Assembly: GCA_015698045.1 (NCBI GenBank) | Contig: BLAL01000022.1 | Span: forward strand, 62,001-126,000 | Origin: Rhizophagus clarus | Lineage: Eukaryota; Glomeromycota; Glomeromycetes; Glomerales; Glomeraceae | DNA: 64,000 bases | Direction of reading: 5' to 3' | Part shown: positions 10,603-21,808 of the stretch, in pieces | Layout of the letters: each line of letters begins with the position of its first letter | How positions within the stretch are numbered: the stretch's first letter is position 1 | Program-made: the position numbers and the translations under genes | The notes under the pieces: generated by a model | Told to the model about the DNA's origin: nothing | Seen by the model: only the letters and a program-made list of their open reading frames with translations | Database searches by the model: none

Positions 10603-10983
10603 CTACATGCGACATCTTCCCTGACTGATATTGTAACATGCTTTATACTGGACCATTCTCAATCGCGTAATTCGGCTATAAACAACAACAATACATGTTC
10701 CAGGTCCAAAAACCACAAAAAATCTAGCAGCAATAATCCCAGGGACATGGATCCTCTGTATAACATGCTCCGGAAACTTTACAGAAGCTCAACGTTTAAT
10801 CACATCCTCAATTAACTTTAGGACTATTCGCATTCTCTCGCTACGGTACACGCTCGATCCATGTCGACAAACTTTACGTAAGTTGTAGTCAAGAGTTTTA
10901 AACTTTTTTTTTTTTAGGTAACATGGGGAGTAAATTTGCTCCACATCAAGCTCAAATTGATAGATAATGCAATTCATTGACAA
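10603..10983 (-). pseudogene. Unknown coding block, less AT-rich than its surroundings, one internal TGA
   Basis: On the minus strand one frame runs from ATG 10983 to TAG 10603-10605, 126 codons plus stop, interrupted only by TGA at 10789-10791. The reading is protein-like on both sides of the stop (for example FPEHVIQRIHVPG and FFVVFGPGTC), with many Arg, Val and His codons. G and C are clearly more frequent here than in neighbouring DNA, and codon choice (CGT, GTC, GGA) differs from the kinases. I recognise no family. The composition would fit a fragment from another source or a formerly constrained gene; I cannot tell which. Confidence 0.45.
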
Positions 10984-11180
10984 ATATTAATAGTTCCGCG
11001 ATGACAATATTTTCGCGACAATGCAAAATACAAAGTTGAATAAAAGCCATGAGGTCTTAGTTTACAAAATCAATTGTATTTACTTTTCTTAGAAATGATC
11101 TTCGTTTTTCCTTGAATTTTTAAAAAATATATAAAGCTCGTTCAAAAATGCATTGAAATTAAATTTGATTTCTATCCAAA

Positions 11181-11455
11181 ATGAATTTATTCGCAAAAAT
11201 TGGAATATGCTTTTTTGTAATCATTTTTTTTATCTTGTCCCTTGCTGGACTAGCTTCTTTCTCACTAGGTGAGAGATTAGTTTATTGATACAATTTTCTT
11301 ATCTTTGATCAGTCGAAGTCAATAAAGTATTCATAAATTTATTTCAAAATCAGAGATTGCAAAGATCGCTTTATTCAATCAGACAAAAGGTGAAATCCGC
11401 CTCAAATTTTTTTATTTTGAAGCTGATCAATTATAGTTTTAAAGTATTTAAATAA
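11181..11455 (+). CDS. Candidate small secreted protein, C-terminus supplied by a MITE
   Basis: Exon 1 (11181-11268) encodes a textbook signal peptide: short charged start MNLFAKIG, a hydrophobic core CFFVIIFFILSLAGLA, then ASFS as a likely cleavage region. Intron 11269-11312 (GTGAGA ... TTTGATCAG, 44 bp) joins in phase 1 to exon 2, open to TAA 11453-11455. The mature part is short (about 46 residues), Lys/Asn-rich, without cysteines. From 11390 on, the frame runs inside the left inverted repeat of a MITE, so the last ~20 codons are element sequence. AAG/GTGAAA at the element border could also act as a donor, giving a different ending. Secretion is well supported by exon 1; function is unknown. 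Small secreted proteins with a signal-peptide first exon are common effector candidates in mycorrhizal fungi. Confidence 0.5.
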
Positions 11456-11672
11456 AAATAATTTTTTTTTAAATATAAAAAAATGTTCTCATTGTAAAAT
11501 ATAGGTAACAATTTTTCTATATGCTTTTTGCATTTTTACATATAAAATTATTTTGCCTATTACTTTACAAATGAACATTTTTTTGTATTTTAAAGATAGA
11601 ATATTTCTAAATATATTTTTAAAAACTATAATTGATTGGCTTTCAAATAAAAAAATTTGAGGCGGATTTCAC
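11390..11672. mobile_element. MITE with ~55-bp imperfect terminal inverted repeats
   Basis: Left end GTGAAATCCGCCTCAAAT and right end ATTTGAGGCGGATTTCAC are exact inverted copies, and similarity continues inward about 55 bp to the AATTATAGTTTT motif and its complement. The middle is AT-rich and non-coding. I could not define a target-site duplication, so the superfamily stays open. The left arm provides the end of the preceding secreted-protein frame. Confidence 0.75.
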
Positions 11673-12554
11673 TGAAAATCCGTAGACTTTTGTGCAACCC
11701 GAAAATCTTCAATTTTACTATGTTTTACTAGTAAAATTTATAAAATCCGAATACTTTTTGTAGGGGAGTGTATTATCTTGACTTTTTCTAATATGTTTGC
11801 CTAATTTTTTTCTATCAAAAAATTTCACTGTTGTTTTTGAAGCTAACAATGGTTGTATCTTTAATTTTTGGCGTAAAAGTTGCAACATGCACAAATTTTA
11901 ATTACATAGCGACAACACATTCGACGCATCACGTGATTTATTATGTTGTTAATTTATGTTACACAAATTTTGCAACGAAATGAAAAAACCAGATCGAGAA
12001 CATTTAATAAATAAATAACGAAATGAAAAAACTTTCAGTATTTTAATGATATTTATCAAAATTTTCATTATTGCTTTATTAAAATATCAAATATATATAA
12101 CAAAAAATCCGGTAAATTATGTCTATTAAATAAGATAGTAAATTAGATAAAATAGTCATATATTTTATAAAATTAAAAAATAAAAAAAAATAAACCACTT
12201 GTAAAAATATTAAAATATCATAATTAAACATTTTTAAAATAACTTTAAAAAACTTTAAGTTTCTTCTAAAGCATGATTTACTTTACAAATACTCTTAAAT
12301 TACTGACTGAAAAACCAATTCCCAACCAATTCCCAGTTGTAGACGAATTTTTTTTTTTCACGTTCCCCAATTTACTGATCACTTATTTATTTGTCAAGTC
12401 GCACCAAATTACATGATTATATCATATGATCACTACTTATTAAAGTGCCACCCAAACTATATAATATTTAGCTAATGCGTCCAATCAGCCCATATGAGAA
12501 AATTCGATCAACAACATAATTGTAAAATTGCAATTTTTACTTTCTTTTGAAACT
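11673..12554. other. AT-rich region upstream of kinase A
   Basis: No coding frame. The last 150 bp contain GATCACTTATTT and ATATGATCAC motifs and presumably hold the promoter of kinase A, but no single element can be named. Confidence 0.4.
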
Positions 12555-14351
12555 ATGTCTACTTTTCGATATGACTTAATTGGTTCAGCAATTAATAGAG
12601 CATATTCACTAATTGATACTAGAATTCACAATAATAATATACACACAGAATTTGAATTTCAAAAACAAACAGTTCTTGCTGATAAAACTCTAACAAATGA
12701 TGAACAAAATGAAGCTGTAAGATTATTGACTAAAAATTATGATCGAAATAAAATTATTGATAATGAAGGAACAAAAAGAATTTGTGAAGATTGTAACCAA
12801 GAATGTTTAGCTACATTATATTGTGAAATTTGTGTTCATAATTATTTAAAAGAAAATTTTTCAAATTGGTCATCTGGGAATGATGATATTGATAATTTAA
12901 TAAAGAAATGTCAAATGGAATCATTCATGCCAGATATGATAATTGAATGGATCTCATACAGTGATTTACAAGATGTTGAATATTTAACGAAAGGCGGATG
13001 TTCTGAAATTTACACAGCAATTTGGATTAGTGGAAGATATGATCAATGGAATTCTAAAAATCAACAATTAAAAAGAAAAGGAAATATAAAAGTAGTACTC
13101 AAAAAATTAGAAAATGTTGAAAATGCAAGTCAAAGTTGGTTTGAAGAGGTTTGTAATATAAATTTATTTAAAATTTAGTAGTTTAATTGCAACAATAATA
13201 AAAATTGAAACATACAATTTTTTACAGGCTAAATCACATTTGACTATAAGTAATAAACGTGCAGAAGTTGTCCGATGTTATGGTTTAACAAAAGATCCAT
13301 CAGATGGAAATTACATGCTTGTAATTATGAGAATGAATATAAATTTAAGAGAATATTTACAACAAAATCATAATCAACTTACATGGAAAGAAAGGATTAA
13401 TATTGCTTATTCAATAATTAATAATCTTTCCTATATTCATAAAGAGAATGCAATTCATAGAGACTTGCATTCAGGAAATATTTTATATTCACAACTTAAT
13501 GATTATTGGTATATTGCTGATCTTGGATTTTGTGGACCTGTTGATAAACCATTAAGAAGTGTATATGGAAATCTTCCTTATATTGCGCCTGAGGTTATTG
13601 CTGAAAATCAAACTACTTTTGCATCTGATGTTTATAGTATTGCAATTCTTATGTGGGAAATTTCATCTGGACAAGTACCATTTGTTGATTATGAACGTGA
13701 TTATTATCTTGCCACAAATATTATTAATGGTATAAGGCCAAAAATTGTGCAAGGAACTCCATTAGAATATGAAAGTTTAATGAAACAATGTTGGGATGCT
13801 GATCCACTAAAAAGAATTGATTCTAATACACTTAAAGATAAAATAGGAGAAATTCATTTACATTATCAAAATGAGTCAAATGAATTATTTCAATCGTATA
13901 TTAATGATAATTCTAACATTAGCAATAACACAAATTCTAGCAGATTGTTAAGTAAAGTTTACCAACTTGAAAATTTTTCTGTGCCAAGAAATGCAACGGA
14001 AGGTATAGTTTTACAATATTTTATAGTCAGTGTAAATCTTATTAATATATCGCTAATATTATGCATGCATTATGTTTCTAATTTAAACAATAATAGAAGA
14101 ACAGGAAGGTATAAATTTATGATAATTTATTATCATCTTAATTATTATAATGATTTTTAAAATTTTTTTTTTTTTTTTAATAATAGCATTTCATAGCAAA
14201 CCGTATGACTTTGACATTCCTGATGATAGTAAGTACTTATTAAAATTATATTTATATAACAAATAAGACATTTAATAATTGATATTTGTTTAATTTAGTT
14301 AATGATTTTGATAAATCAATTAACACAAATAAACTATTACAAAAAGAATAA
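12555..14351 (+). CDS. Kinase A: protein kinase with N-terminal Cys-pair module
   Basis: Five exons: 12555-13148, 13228-14002, 14097-14108 (12 nt), 14187-14228, 14299-14351; introns 79, 94, 78 and 70 bp, all GT..AG. Phases agree and the spliced length is 492 codons including stop. ATG 12555 is the first in frame and aligns with kinase B. The N-terminal 90 residues carry CEDCNQEC..YCEIC, a probable zinc-binding pair, then NFSNWSSGNDDIDNLI. The kinase domain follows: glycine loop GGCSEIYTAIW (~147), VVLKKL lysine (~183), HRDLHSGNIL (~275), DLGFCGP instead of DFG (~299), APEVI (~321), WEISSGQVPF, QCWDADPLKR. All catalytic residues are present, so it should be active on Ser/Thr/Tyr targets. It closely resembles kinase B (30888-32707); both belong to an expanded tyrosine-kinase-like family. 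Confidence 0.9.
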
Positions 14352-14617
14352 ATAAGATTGTTTTCTTGAATATCATATTGGTGAAAACGGATGTATATTT
14401 ACGAGACTTAAGTTGTTGTATTATATTATATTGTACTCATTCTATGATATATTTTTATTAATAATTTTTGAAATTATAAATAAGTAAATTAGATGTAATT
14501 TAAAACGAAATGAGTTGTTTCGATTTTATGGTTTATTTCTGCAATTCTATTATCAACATTTTCAAATTTTTCAACAATAAATTAATTAATTTATTTAATA
14601 AATATAATCAAAAATTA
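14352..14617. other. AT-rich DNA downstream of kinase A
   Basis: Nothing recognisable. No distinct polyadenylation signal can be singled out in the AT-rich background. Confidence 0.4.
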
Positions 14618-14818
14618 CTATAAAACATTTGTTTTGGTTTTATATTTTCTTAAACTATCTAGATATACATTATAAAAATCTCTTTTATCTTTTATATCAA
14701 TTATAAGATTTACTTTGCAAAATTCTAGAAAGTTTATCAAAGAAATAGAATTTAAATCCTCTGTGCATAAAATATAATTTTTAAATAATTTCTTGACGAC
14801 TTCAATCTTTTCTTCCAT
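14618..14818 (-). CDS. Possible 66-residue hypothetical protein
   Basis: Minus-strand frame from ATG 14818 to TAG 14618-14620. The peptide starts MEEKIEVVKKLFKNY and is a regular mix of acidic, basic and aliphatic residues with heptad-like spacing, which is unlike translated AT-rich filler. No signal peptide, no domain recognised. It may be one exon of a longer gene, as short introns are the rule here. Convergent with kinase A. Confidence 0.35.
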   Translation of the reverse strand: MEEKIEVVKKLFKNYILCTEDLNSISLINFLEFCKVNLIIDIKDKRDFYNVYLDSLRKYKTKTNVL

Positions 14819-15169
14819 AGTACAGTATAGATTAAAAAAACTCGTGTAGGCAGTGCCGCAGTGAGTGCTTTTATAAATTTCACGATTCGCGTTCGAACGC
14901 GTATATTTTATAATGCCAACTCAAGGTTACACAGGCCTGAGAATGGTTACACAAACAAAATTTACAAGATTCAAGAAAGTAGCTTTTCCAGGTTGTCCAT
15001 GCCTTTTCATTTAAATCGGACCACTGAGATCTCAATAAAAAGTTATGAATATTTTTATTCAAAACCTTTAAAAAAACAGTGATTTCTTCCTTTATTATGT
15101 ATTGTATTTAAGTGTGTATTTGCCTGTTTTTTCACACAGATTTGTCATATAAGAAGATTTAAATATTGG

Positions 15170-17245
15170 TTATTTCAGAGGATTGCATATAATATCATGA
15201 TTTTCTTTTTTAATTTTCTGATAGAGGAGTACTTGGAAACTGATATATTACCAAGCATATTCTATCATGAATATTTACGCGCTTTTCACATTCAGGATCA
15301 GGTAAGATGCATTATATAAGATTAATCAAAATCAGTTATTTCTTAACAAGCTCATAATGACTTTGTTTTTTATTTAATTTTCTGATAGAGGAATAGTTGA
15401 CCAAGGTATGTTTATCATAAAAGAAGAATCAAAAAATGGTAATTTCAGAGGATTGCATATAATAGCATTATTTTCTTTTTTGATTTTCTGATGGATGAGT
15501 ACTTAGAAATTGTTATATTACCAAACATACTCTATCATGGACATACGCTCGCATTTTCACAATCAGACCAGGTAAAATCCATCATATAAGAAGAATCAAA
15601 TATTGGTTATTTCAGAGGATTACATATCTGATATAGTAATATGGTTTTTGTTTTTTGATTTTCTGATAGAGGAGTAATTGGAAACTGTTATATTACCAAT
15701 CAATTTCTGTCATGAACATTTGTGCGCTTTTTCACATTCATGATCGGTAAAGATTCGTCAAATAATATTAATCAAAAATCCGTTTTTCTTAACATTGCTC
15801 ATAATGGCTTAATTTTTTATTTGATTTTCTGATAGAGGAGTACTTACATAGCCAACCATATTCTGTCATGAATATTTGCGCGCGTTTTCAAATTTAAGAT
15901 CAGGTAAGATGCATCATTTTAGAAAATCAAAAATTGACTATTTCAGAGCATTTCACATAATAACATGGTTTTCTTTTTTGATTTCTGAATAGAGGAGTAC
16001 TTAAAAACCATTACAATACCAATCATATTCTGTTATGAACATTTGCGCGCGTTTTCACTTTCATGATCAGGTAAGATACATTATATAATATTGATCAAAA
16101 ATTGGTTATTTCTTAACATCGTCCATAATGACAGTTTTTTATTTTGATTTTCTGATATAAAAGTACTTGGAAATTGTTATGTTATCAATCATTTTCTGTC
16201 ATGAACATTTGCGCTAGTTTTCACATTTATGATCAGGTAAAGATACATCATATAATATTAATCAAAAATGTGTTATTTCTAACATTGCTCATAATAACAT
16301 GATTTTATTTTTTAATTTTCTGATAGAGGAGTACTTAGAAACTGTTACATTACTGATCATATTCTGTCATGGACATTTGCTCGCTTTTTCACAATCAGAT
16401 CAGGTAAAATTTATCATATAAAAAGAATCTAAAATTAGTTATTTCTTAACATTGTTCATAATAATATGATTTTCTTTTAATTTTCTGATAGAAGAATACT
16501 TAGAAACTGTTTTATTACCAATCATATTCTGTCATAAACATTTGTGCGCGTTTTCACATTCATGATCAGGTAAGATGCATCATAATATTAATCAAAAATT
16601 GGTTATTTCTTAACATTGCTCATAATAACTTTAATAACTTAGTTTTTTTATTTTTGATTTGCTGATAGAGAAATACATTGAAATTGGTTTGTTAAAAATC
16701 ATTTTTTGTCATGAACATTTGCTCGATTTTTCAGGTATAATTCATCATTTAAGAAGAATCAAAAAATGGTTATTTCAGATATTTGCACACAATAACATGG
16801 CTTCTTTTTTTGATTTTCTGATAGAGAACTATGTTGAAAGCGTTTGTTACAAATCATGTTTTGCTATGAACATTTGCTCGCTTTTTCACAATCAGTCCAG
16901 GTATGATTTATCATATAAGAAGAATCAAATATTGGTTATTTTAGGATATTGCACATAATAATATGGATTTTTTTTGATTTTCTGTTAGTGTAATACTTAA
17001 AAACTGTTGTGCTATCAATCATATTCTGTCATGAGCATTTGCTCTTGTTTTCACATTCCTTATTAGATATAATTCATCATATAAGAAGAATCAAAAATTG
17101 TTTAGTTTAGAGGATTGCACATAATGACATTTTTTCTTTTTTGATTTTCTGATAGAGAACTATGTTGAAAGCGTTTTGTTACAAATCATGTTTTATCTTG
17201 AACATTTGTGCGCGTTTTCACATTCATGATTAGGTAAGATGCATT
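15170..17245 (+). repeat. Array of 13 units (~165 bp) with 75-nt exon-like cassettes
   Basis: Thirteen diverged units. Each has TTTTCTGATAGAG, then a core of about 75 nt (type GAGTACTTGGAAACTGTTAT ... TTCATGATCAG), then GTAAGATGCAT and about 85 bp holding TTCTTAAC (branch-point-like) or TTATTTCAGAGGATTGCA. With acceptor ..GATAGAG and donor CAG/GTAAGA the core is exactly 25 codons, phase 0 at both ends, reading EYLETVILPIIFCHEHL then a variable RAFHIHDQ-type end. Units at about 15227, 15499 and 16327 remain open for all 25 codons; others carry a stop or one-base change. Donors are preserved in most units. It looks like a decaying array of in-frame cassette exons. A plus-strand frame at 16659-16958 is a fusion of two units and not a separate gene. 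Confidence 0.8.
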
Positions 17246-17255
17246 ATATAATATT

Positions 17256-18053
17256 AAATGTGCTTCTATGTAAACTTTTTTTTTACTAATTAACTCGTCT
17301 TTTATGGTATAAGTAAAGTTGATCCCCAAGTTGAATTATACTTACTCTAAAAATTATATGAAATTTTAATAAAAATTGATCATTATATCATAAATTTTAT
17401 TTGAAAAATGAAGATTTTAATAGAAAACTTTGGTATTATTGTAACATTAAAATAATTTGTTTTGTCTTACTCTAATTTTTAAATAGAATTATTGGTTATA
17501 ATTTAAAATATACTATTATAAAGTTTTGTAAAAAATCAATGAAATAATCGGGTATATTATGCACATTTGATTGGCCTGCCGATCATTTGCAGATTATTGC
17601 TAAATTACTTAACCAAATTTTTTAGCGAACTAATATGTTTAAATTTGATCCAATTTTTTTTTAAAGGAAATATTAAAGGTCTTACTTGTTTATTTTTTAA
17701 CCTTTTTTACAGCAAAAATTCTAGATCATAATTTGTTCTTTAGTTTAAAAATTTATATTAATTAATAGATGTCAAATATTTTTCTTAAGATTATGTAACT
17801 TATTAGCAATTTCATTAATTTTGAAAATATTTTGTAATAATATATTTTAAATTACAGCAAATAATTTTATTTAAAAATTAGAATATGATAAAACAAATTA
17901 TTTTAATGTTACAATAATACCTAAGATTTTTAGTAAATTCCTCATTTTTCAGATAAAATTTATGATATAACGATCAGTTTTTATTAAAATTTCAAATAAT
18001 TTTTAGAGTATAATTCAACTTGTAAAAAAAAAAGTTTACATAGGAGTACATTT
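17256..18053. mobile_element. Inverted-repeat (foldback) element, ~300-bp arms
   Basis: The left end AAATGTGCTTCTATGTAAAC and the reverse complement of the right end, AAATGTACTCCTATGTAAAC, match with two changes, and the arms remain similar for roughly 300 bp inward (shared words include TTATATCATAAATTTTAT and ATTGTAACATTAAAATAA on the two strands). The centre is AT-rich without a coding frame. It sits at the 3' edge of the 15.2-17.2 kb array. No target duplication is clear. Confidence 0.75.
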
Positions 18054-18479
18054 GCGTAATAGTAGTACCGATTTATAGGTGATCGGATACTTCTTTCCGG
18101 GCACTGTATATAAGGTTGCCTGCCGAAACCTATTTGGCCTAATACCGAAAGGTGAAACCCCTTATATAATGGTAAAACTGCAAAACTGCCAAAACTCGCG
18201 AAACTGCCAAAATTTGCGAAACCTTCATAATAGGTTTATCCATAGTTTCGGCATAACAAGTATTAATATTTCATATGAGTTTTGGCATAGTTTTACCATT
18301 CTAATTTTTTTAATATTTTTTTGTAATAATTTCAAATAAAATTAATCTATATGTAGTCAAATTTTTATTGCTTTAAATATATTAACAAGTTTATAAATAA
18401 ATTATTATAAAATTGTAATTTTGAATTTGTAAAGCATGTTTTAAAAAGTATAGTTCATTGTTAACATTTTTATTTTATT
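18054..18479. repeat. Short direct repeats and AT-rich DNA
   Basis: Between 18170 and 18300 the words AAAACTGCCAAAA and GCGAAACTGCCAAAA repeat, with near-inverted partners TTTTGGCATAGTTTTACC, so a small hairpin is likely. No gene. Confidence 0.35.
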
Positions 18480-19930
18480 ACAGTAAAAGGTTACAGTACT
18501 GCAACCTAAAAATAAATAAGGAAATATTAAAAACGTTTCTTTAATATTCAAAAAAATATCTCACTCCCTCCTTATATTCCAAGTCCAGTTTGTCCAAGGA
18601 GTCCGGCAACCTAAAAAAAATAAAGAAACATTACTAACGTTTCTTTAATATTAAAAAAAAATCCACCTTCTTTTCCAAACTTACATCTAAAGTCAGGGTT
18701 GTATTATTCGTCTGGTAATCTAAAAAAATAAAGAAAGAAACGTTAGTAGCGTTTCTTTATATTAAAAAAATTTCCTTCCCAACTTTTCCAACTTACATTC
18801 CATTTCCGGGTTAGAGTTTGGAACCGGATGTACCATCCGGTTCCACCCATTTTTTGATGATTCGGTTCAATCTGGTTTTATATTATTGAAACCGGTTTGC
18901 GTTTAAAGCGAGCGCAACCGGGTGCCTAAACCGGTTTGATATTAACAAAAATTTATGAACTTAATAAAATAGATTATTTTTTAAAATATTAGCAAATTTT
19001 ACATTTTTACAATATAAATATAATAAAAAAGTTCATAAAAAATATATTATTACTTAGTTAATCTAAATAGTTTTTTAGAGTATATAATATTATTAAAAAA
19101 TTTTTCAAAAATTTGATTCAAACACTTAATTTAGGGTCATATTATCAACTGTGCAATTAATAACCAATTATGCTAATTGACTCAATCAAAATACACTAGG
19201 TACTGTATCACTTTCACTTTTACATTTTGTGGAATTAATTTTGTTAATTGTTTCAGAATCAGAAAATTTAGATAGTAAGCACGGTTAATAACCACTATGT
19301 GTGAGAATTATTTTCGAATTCACGTTGATTATGATTAATTAGCCGCAACTTTTTAGATTTATTCATTGTAGAATGCTATAATTGGTAAATTAAACATAAC
19401 CAGAAAATTAGGAATGTGACCTCTTTTGCAGTTAACTTTATCATATACATTTATTATGTAATTAATAATTGTTAAAATAATATAAAACTGGGTGCACAAA
19501 TCGGGTTCAACCGGTTTTTTAAAAACCGATTTAAAACGGGTCAAACTGGTTGCATCCGTTTTAAATTCAGTTTTCAAAAATGCAACCGGTTCCAATCTCT
19601 ATTCTGGGTTTGTTCAAACGTCCGACAACCTAAAAAAAATAAAGAAAGAAACGTTAGTAGTGTTTCTTTAATATTAAAAAAAAAAAAATCTCACCCTTCC
19701 AAACTTACATTCTAAAGTCCGAGTCATATTATTCGTCCGGAACCTAAAAAAAATAAAGAAAGAAACATTAGTAACGTTTCTTTAATATTAAAAAAAAAAA
19801 TCTTTCCCTTCCAAACTTACATTTCAAAGTTATTCGTCCGGCAACCTAAAAAAAAGAAGAAAGAAACGTTTAGTAATGTTTCTTAAAGAATATAATAAAA
19901 AAAACCCACACTCCAACTCTATTACCTAAA
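18480..19930 (-). repeat. Tandem array of ~6 units related to the 3.6-kb array, with an internal hairpin
   Basis: Units of about 105-110 bp, interrupted by the insertion at 18812-19601. On the minus strand a unit reads TTTTTTTTAGGTTGCCGGAC, a core of about 36 nt ending GACTTTAGAAT, then GTAAGTTTGGAAGGG. The core is related to that of the 3602-5805 array (GTTGCC..GACGAA...GACC.GGACTTT). Each spacer also holds a near-perfect inverted repeat AGAAACGTTAGTAACGTTTCT, seen at about 18632, 18735, 19650, 19760 and 19865. Confidence 0.75.
18812..19601. mobile_element. hAT-like non-autonomous element with 8-bp target duplication
   Basis: Left end TAGAGTTTGGAACCGG and right end, read inward, TAGAGATTGGAACCGG. 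Both start with TAGAG, fitting the hAT terminal consensus YARNG. Subterminal CCGGTTT/AACCGG motifs repeat in both arms. Flanking 8-mers are TTCCGGGT (18804-18811) and TTCTGGGT (19602-19609): a duplication with one C/T mismatch at a CpG. The interior has no transposase. It is inserted in the core of a unit of the 18.5-19.9 kb array. Confidence 0.85.
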
Positions 19931-21808
19931 TTTTTTTTGTGGTTTTATACTTGTTAATCGCATAACTTGTAATTCGTGCTGATACTATGAACTTAGCCAA
20001 ATTTTACCTGTAACTTCGAGGCTATTGTCTGTTAGGAATTAGGGGTATTTGCATATCTGTAATAGTCTTTATTTCATTTAAAAAGGATAATTTGGCATTC
20101 AAACGAACGTTCAAGTTTCAGAATTAGTTTCGGTTAGTTTTGGGATTCATAGTTTATGTTTAGGATGAGGTTTCGATTCGTAATTCCGAAACACGAAACT
20201 TTTGGAAATCTCCAAAGAGGTTTCGGGCCCCATGTTTAGTTGTGATTATTATGTAATCCAGTTTCATAATCTAATAAATGTTTAAAAAAAATAAATTAAA
20301 AATAAATATTATTTTGAATAATAATAATACTAAAAATTACTAATACAAATAACAAAATTTGGCGAAAATTTATAAAACTTTATTAGAATTATTATAAATA
20401 CAGTATAAGTAAATAATACTATAATTTAAGGGATTTATAAAATAATAATTGAAGAGCATACTATTTCAATTGTTAAAATTTTGTGGACACTTAAGACGTA
20501 ATTACTAAAGGCGTTTATTTTATAATGTGTAATTATTTCGAAAGGATGCTGTATAGTATATAGCATGAGTGTAAATGTATATGTTATACGGTAGCATACA
20601 GCTTCGCAGCAAAAAAATTAAAAAAATTCGACTTCTAGTCAATAAATTTTGCCGCATGTTTTTTTATTTTATCTACACTAACTTGAAATTTGAAGCTGTT
20701 AATCTAACTGAAAACAACAATTTCGCTTTTTGTCAAGAAAAGTTTAATAAGATGATTGCAAGAATAGCTTGGCAATGCTGATATTGCAATTTTCTGCCAA
20801 CAAAAAAATCAGATACCCCTATATCAGTTCCAAATGATGTACATAATAAAAGATTGTTGTACCCTCTTATATTTTACGAAATGAATTTGTTGTTTTTTAA
20901 TATGAAGCATCAATATTTTCGTACTACAAGAACGATATTAATTAATTAATGTAATTTTAATTAATTAAATAAGGAGTTATGAAATAATAATATTAAATAA
21001 ATTCATCGAAATATTCATTATGAAAAAGATGATTACTTAATTTATGAAAGTGAAACACAATTTTATTGAAATAAATAAAATAAGCCACATTTTTAAAATA
21101 CTTTACGTTATTTTATTTTCGCTTACGATTTCACTATCGAATATAATAAAAAAATTACAAGTATTAATCTCAATATAATGATTGATGGAAAGCACTGTAA
21201 AATGATGAAATTCAAGAAGAATTCAGATTCGGTAAAAGACAAAAACAGCATTATGATACTATTAAAATTCATAAATAACAAATATAATAACAACCATTGT
21301 ATAATTAAATAAAGATATGCTTTTACTACAAAACTTGTATTCTCCATTTATTATCGATAAATGTACTGTATATTTAATAAAATTTAATAAAGCTCATTCC
21401 CTTAAACGGTAAGACATTGCAGGTAAATTTGCCTGAAAATTCAGTTCTCATCTAATTTTATGAAAAATAAAGTTATGGAAAAGTATATTTCACAAGATCA
21501 AGATCATACGTCATTATGAAATTAGAACTTGAAGAATCAATTTGTGTGCTGTACAATTCCAAACAAGAGATCGGCCCTAAAATAAGCATCTTGTAAAAAT
21601 AAGGGAAAATCTACATAAATATTTTGCGCAAACCTCACCAACGTGACCTTAATGTTTTGTATGTGTATCCAAAGACTTTCCGTAGTACTATGGTAAAATT
21701 CCATACCATTTTTCCATATCTCAAAGTCACCAACAGAAAGTTCTAAACGAATTATTGGTTAAAACTATAAATACCATGTCGAATTTTAAATACTTTATTT
21801 AAAATAAA
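19931..21808. other. AT-rich region, no supported gene
   Basis: A small patch at about 20110-20240 has repeated TTTCGG/TTTCGA words (GTTTCGGTTAG, GGTTTCGGGCCCC), perhaps the end of a decayed element. Frames at 20575-20781 (+) and 21123-21347 (-) are AT-driven. The final 100 bp are the upstream region of the degenerate kinase C. Confidence 0.4.

Noticed and set aside
14861..15082. Overlapping plus- and minus-strand frames of 60-73 codons
   Set aside because: Neither has splice signals or a motif that decides between them. The minus frame has several Cys and Trp and is marginally better, but not enough to call.
16659..16958. Plus-strand frame of 99 codons
   Set aside because: A read-through of two cassette units and their spacers in the 15.2-17.2 kb array, not a separate gene.
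21123..21347. Minus-strand hydrophobic frame resembling a membrane protein
   Set aside because: AT-rich DNA gives Ile/Leu/Phe runs by chance; no exon signals or known motif.
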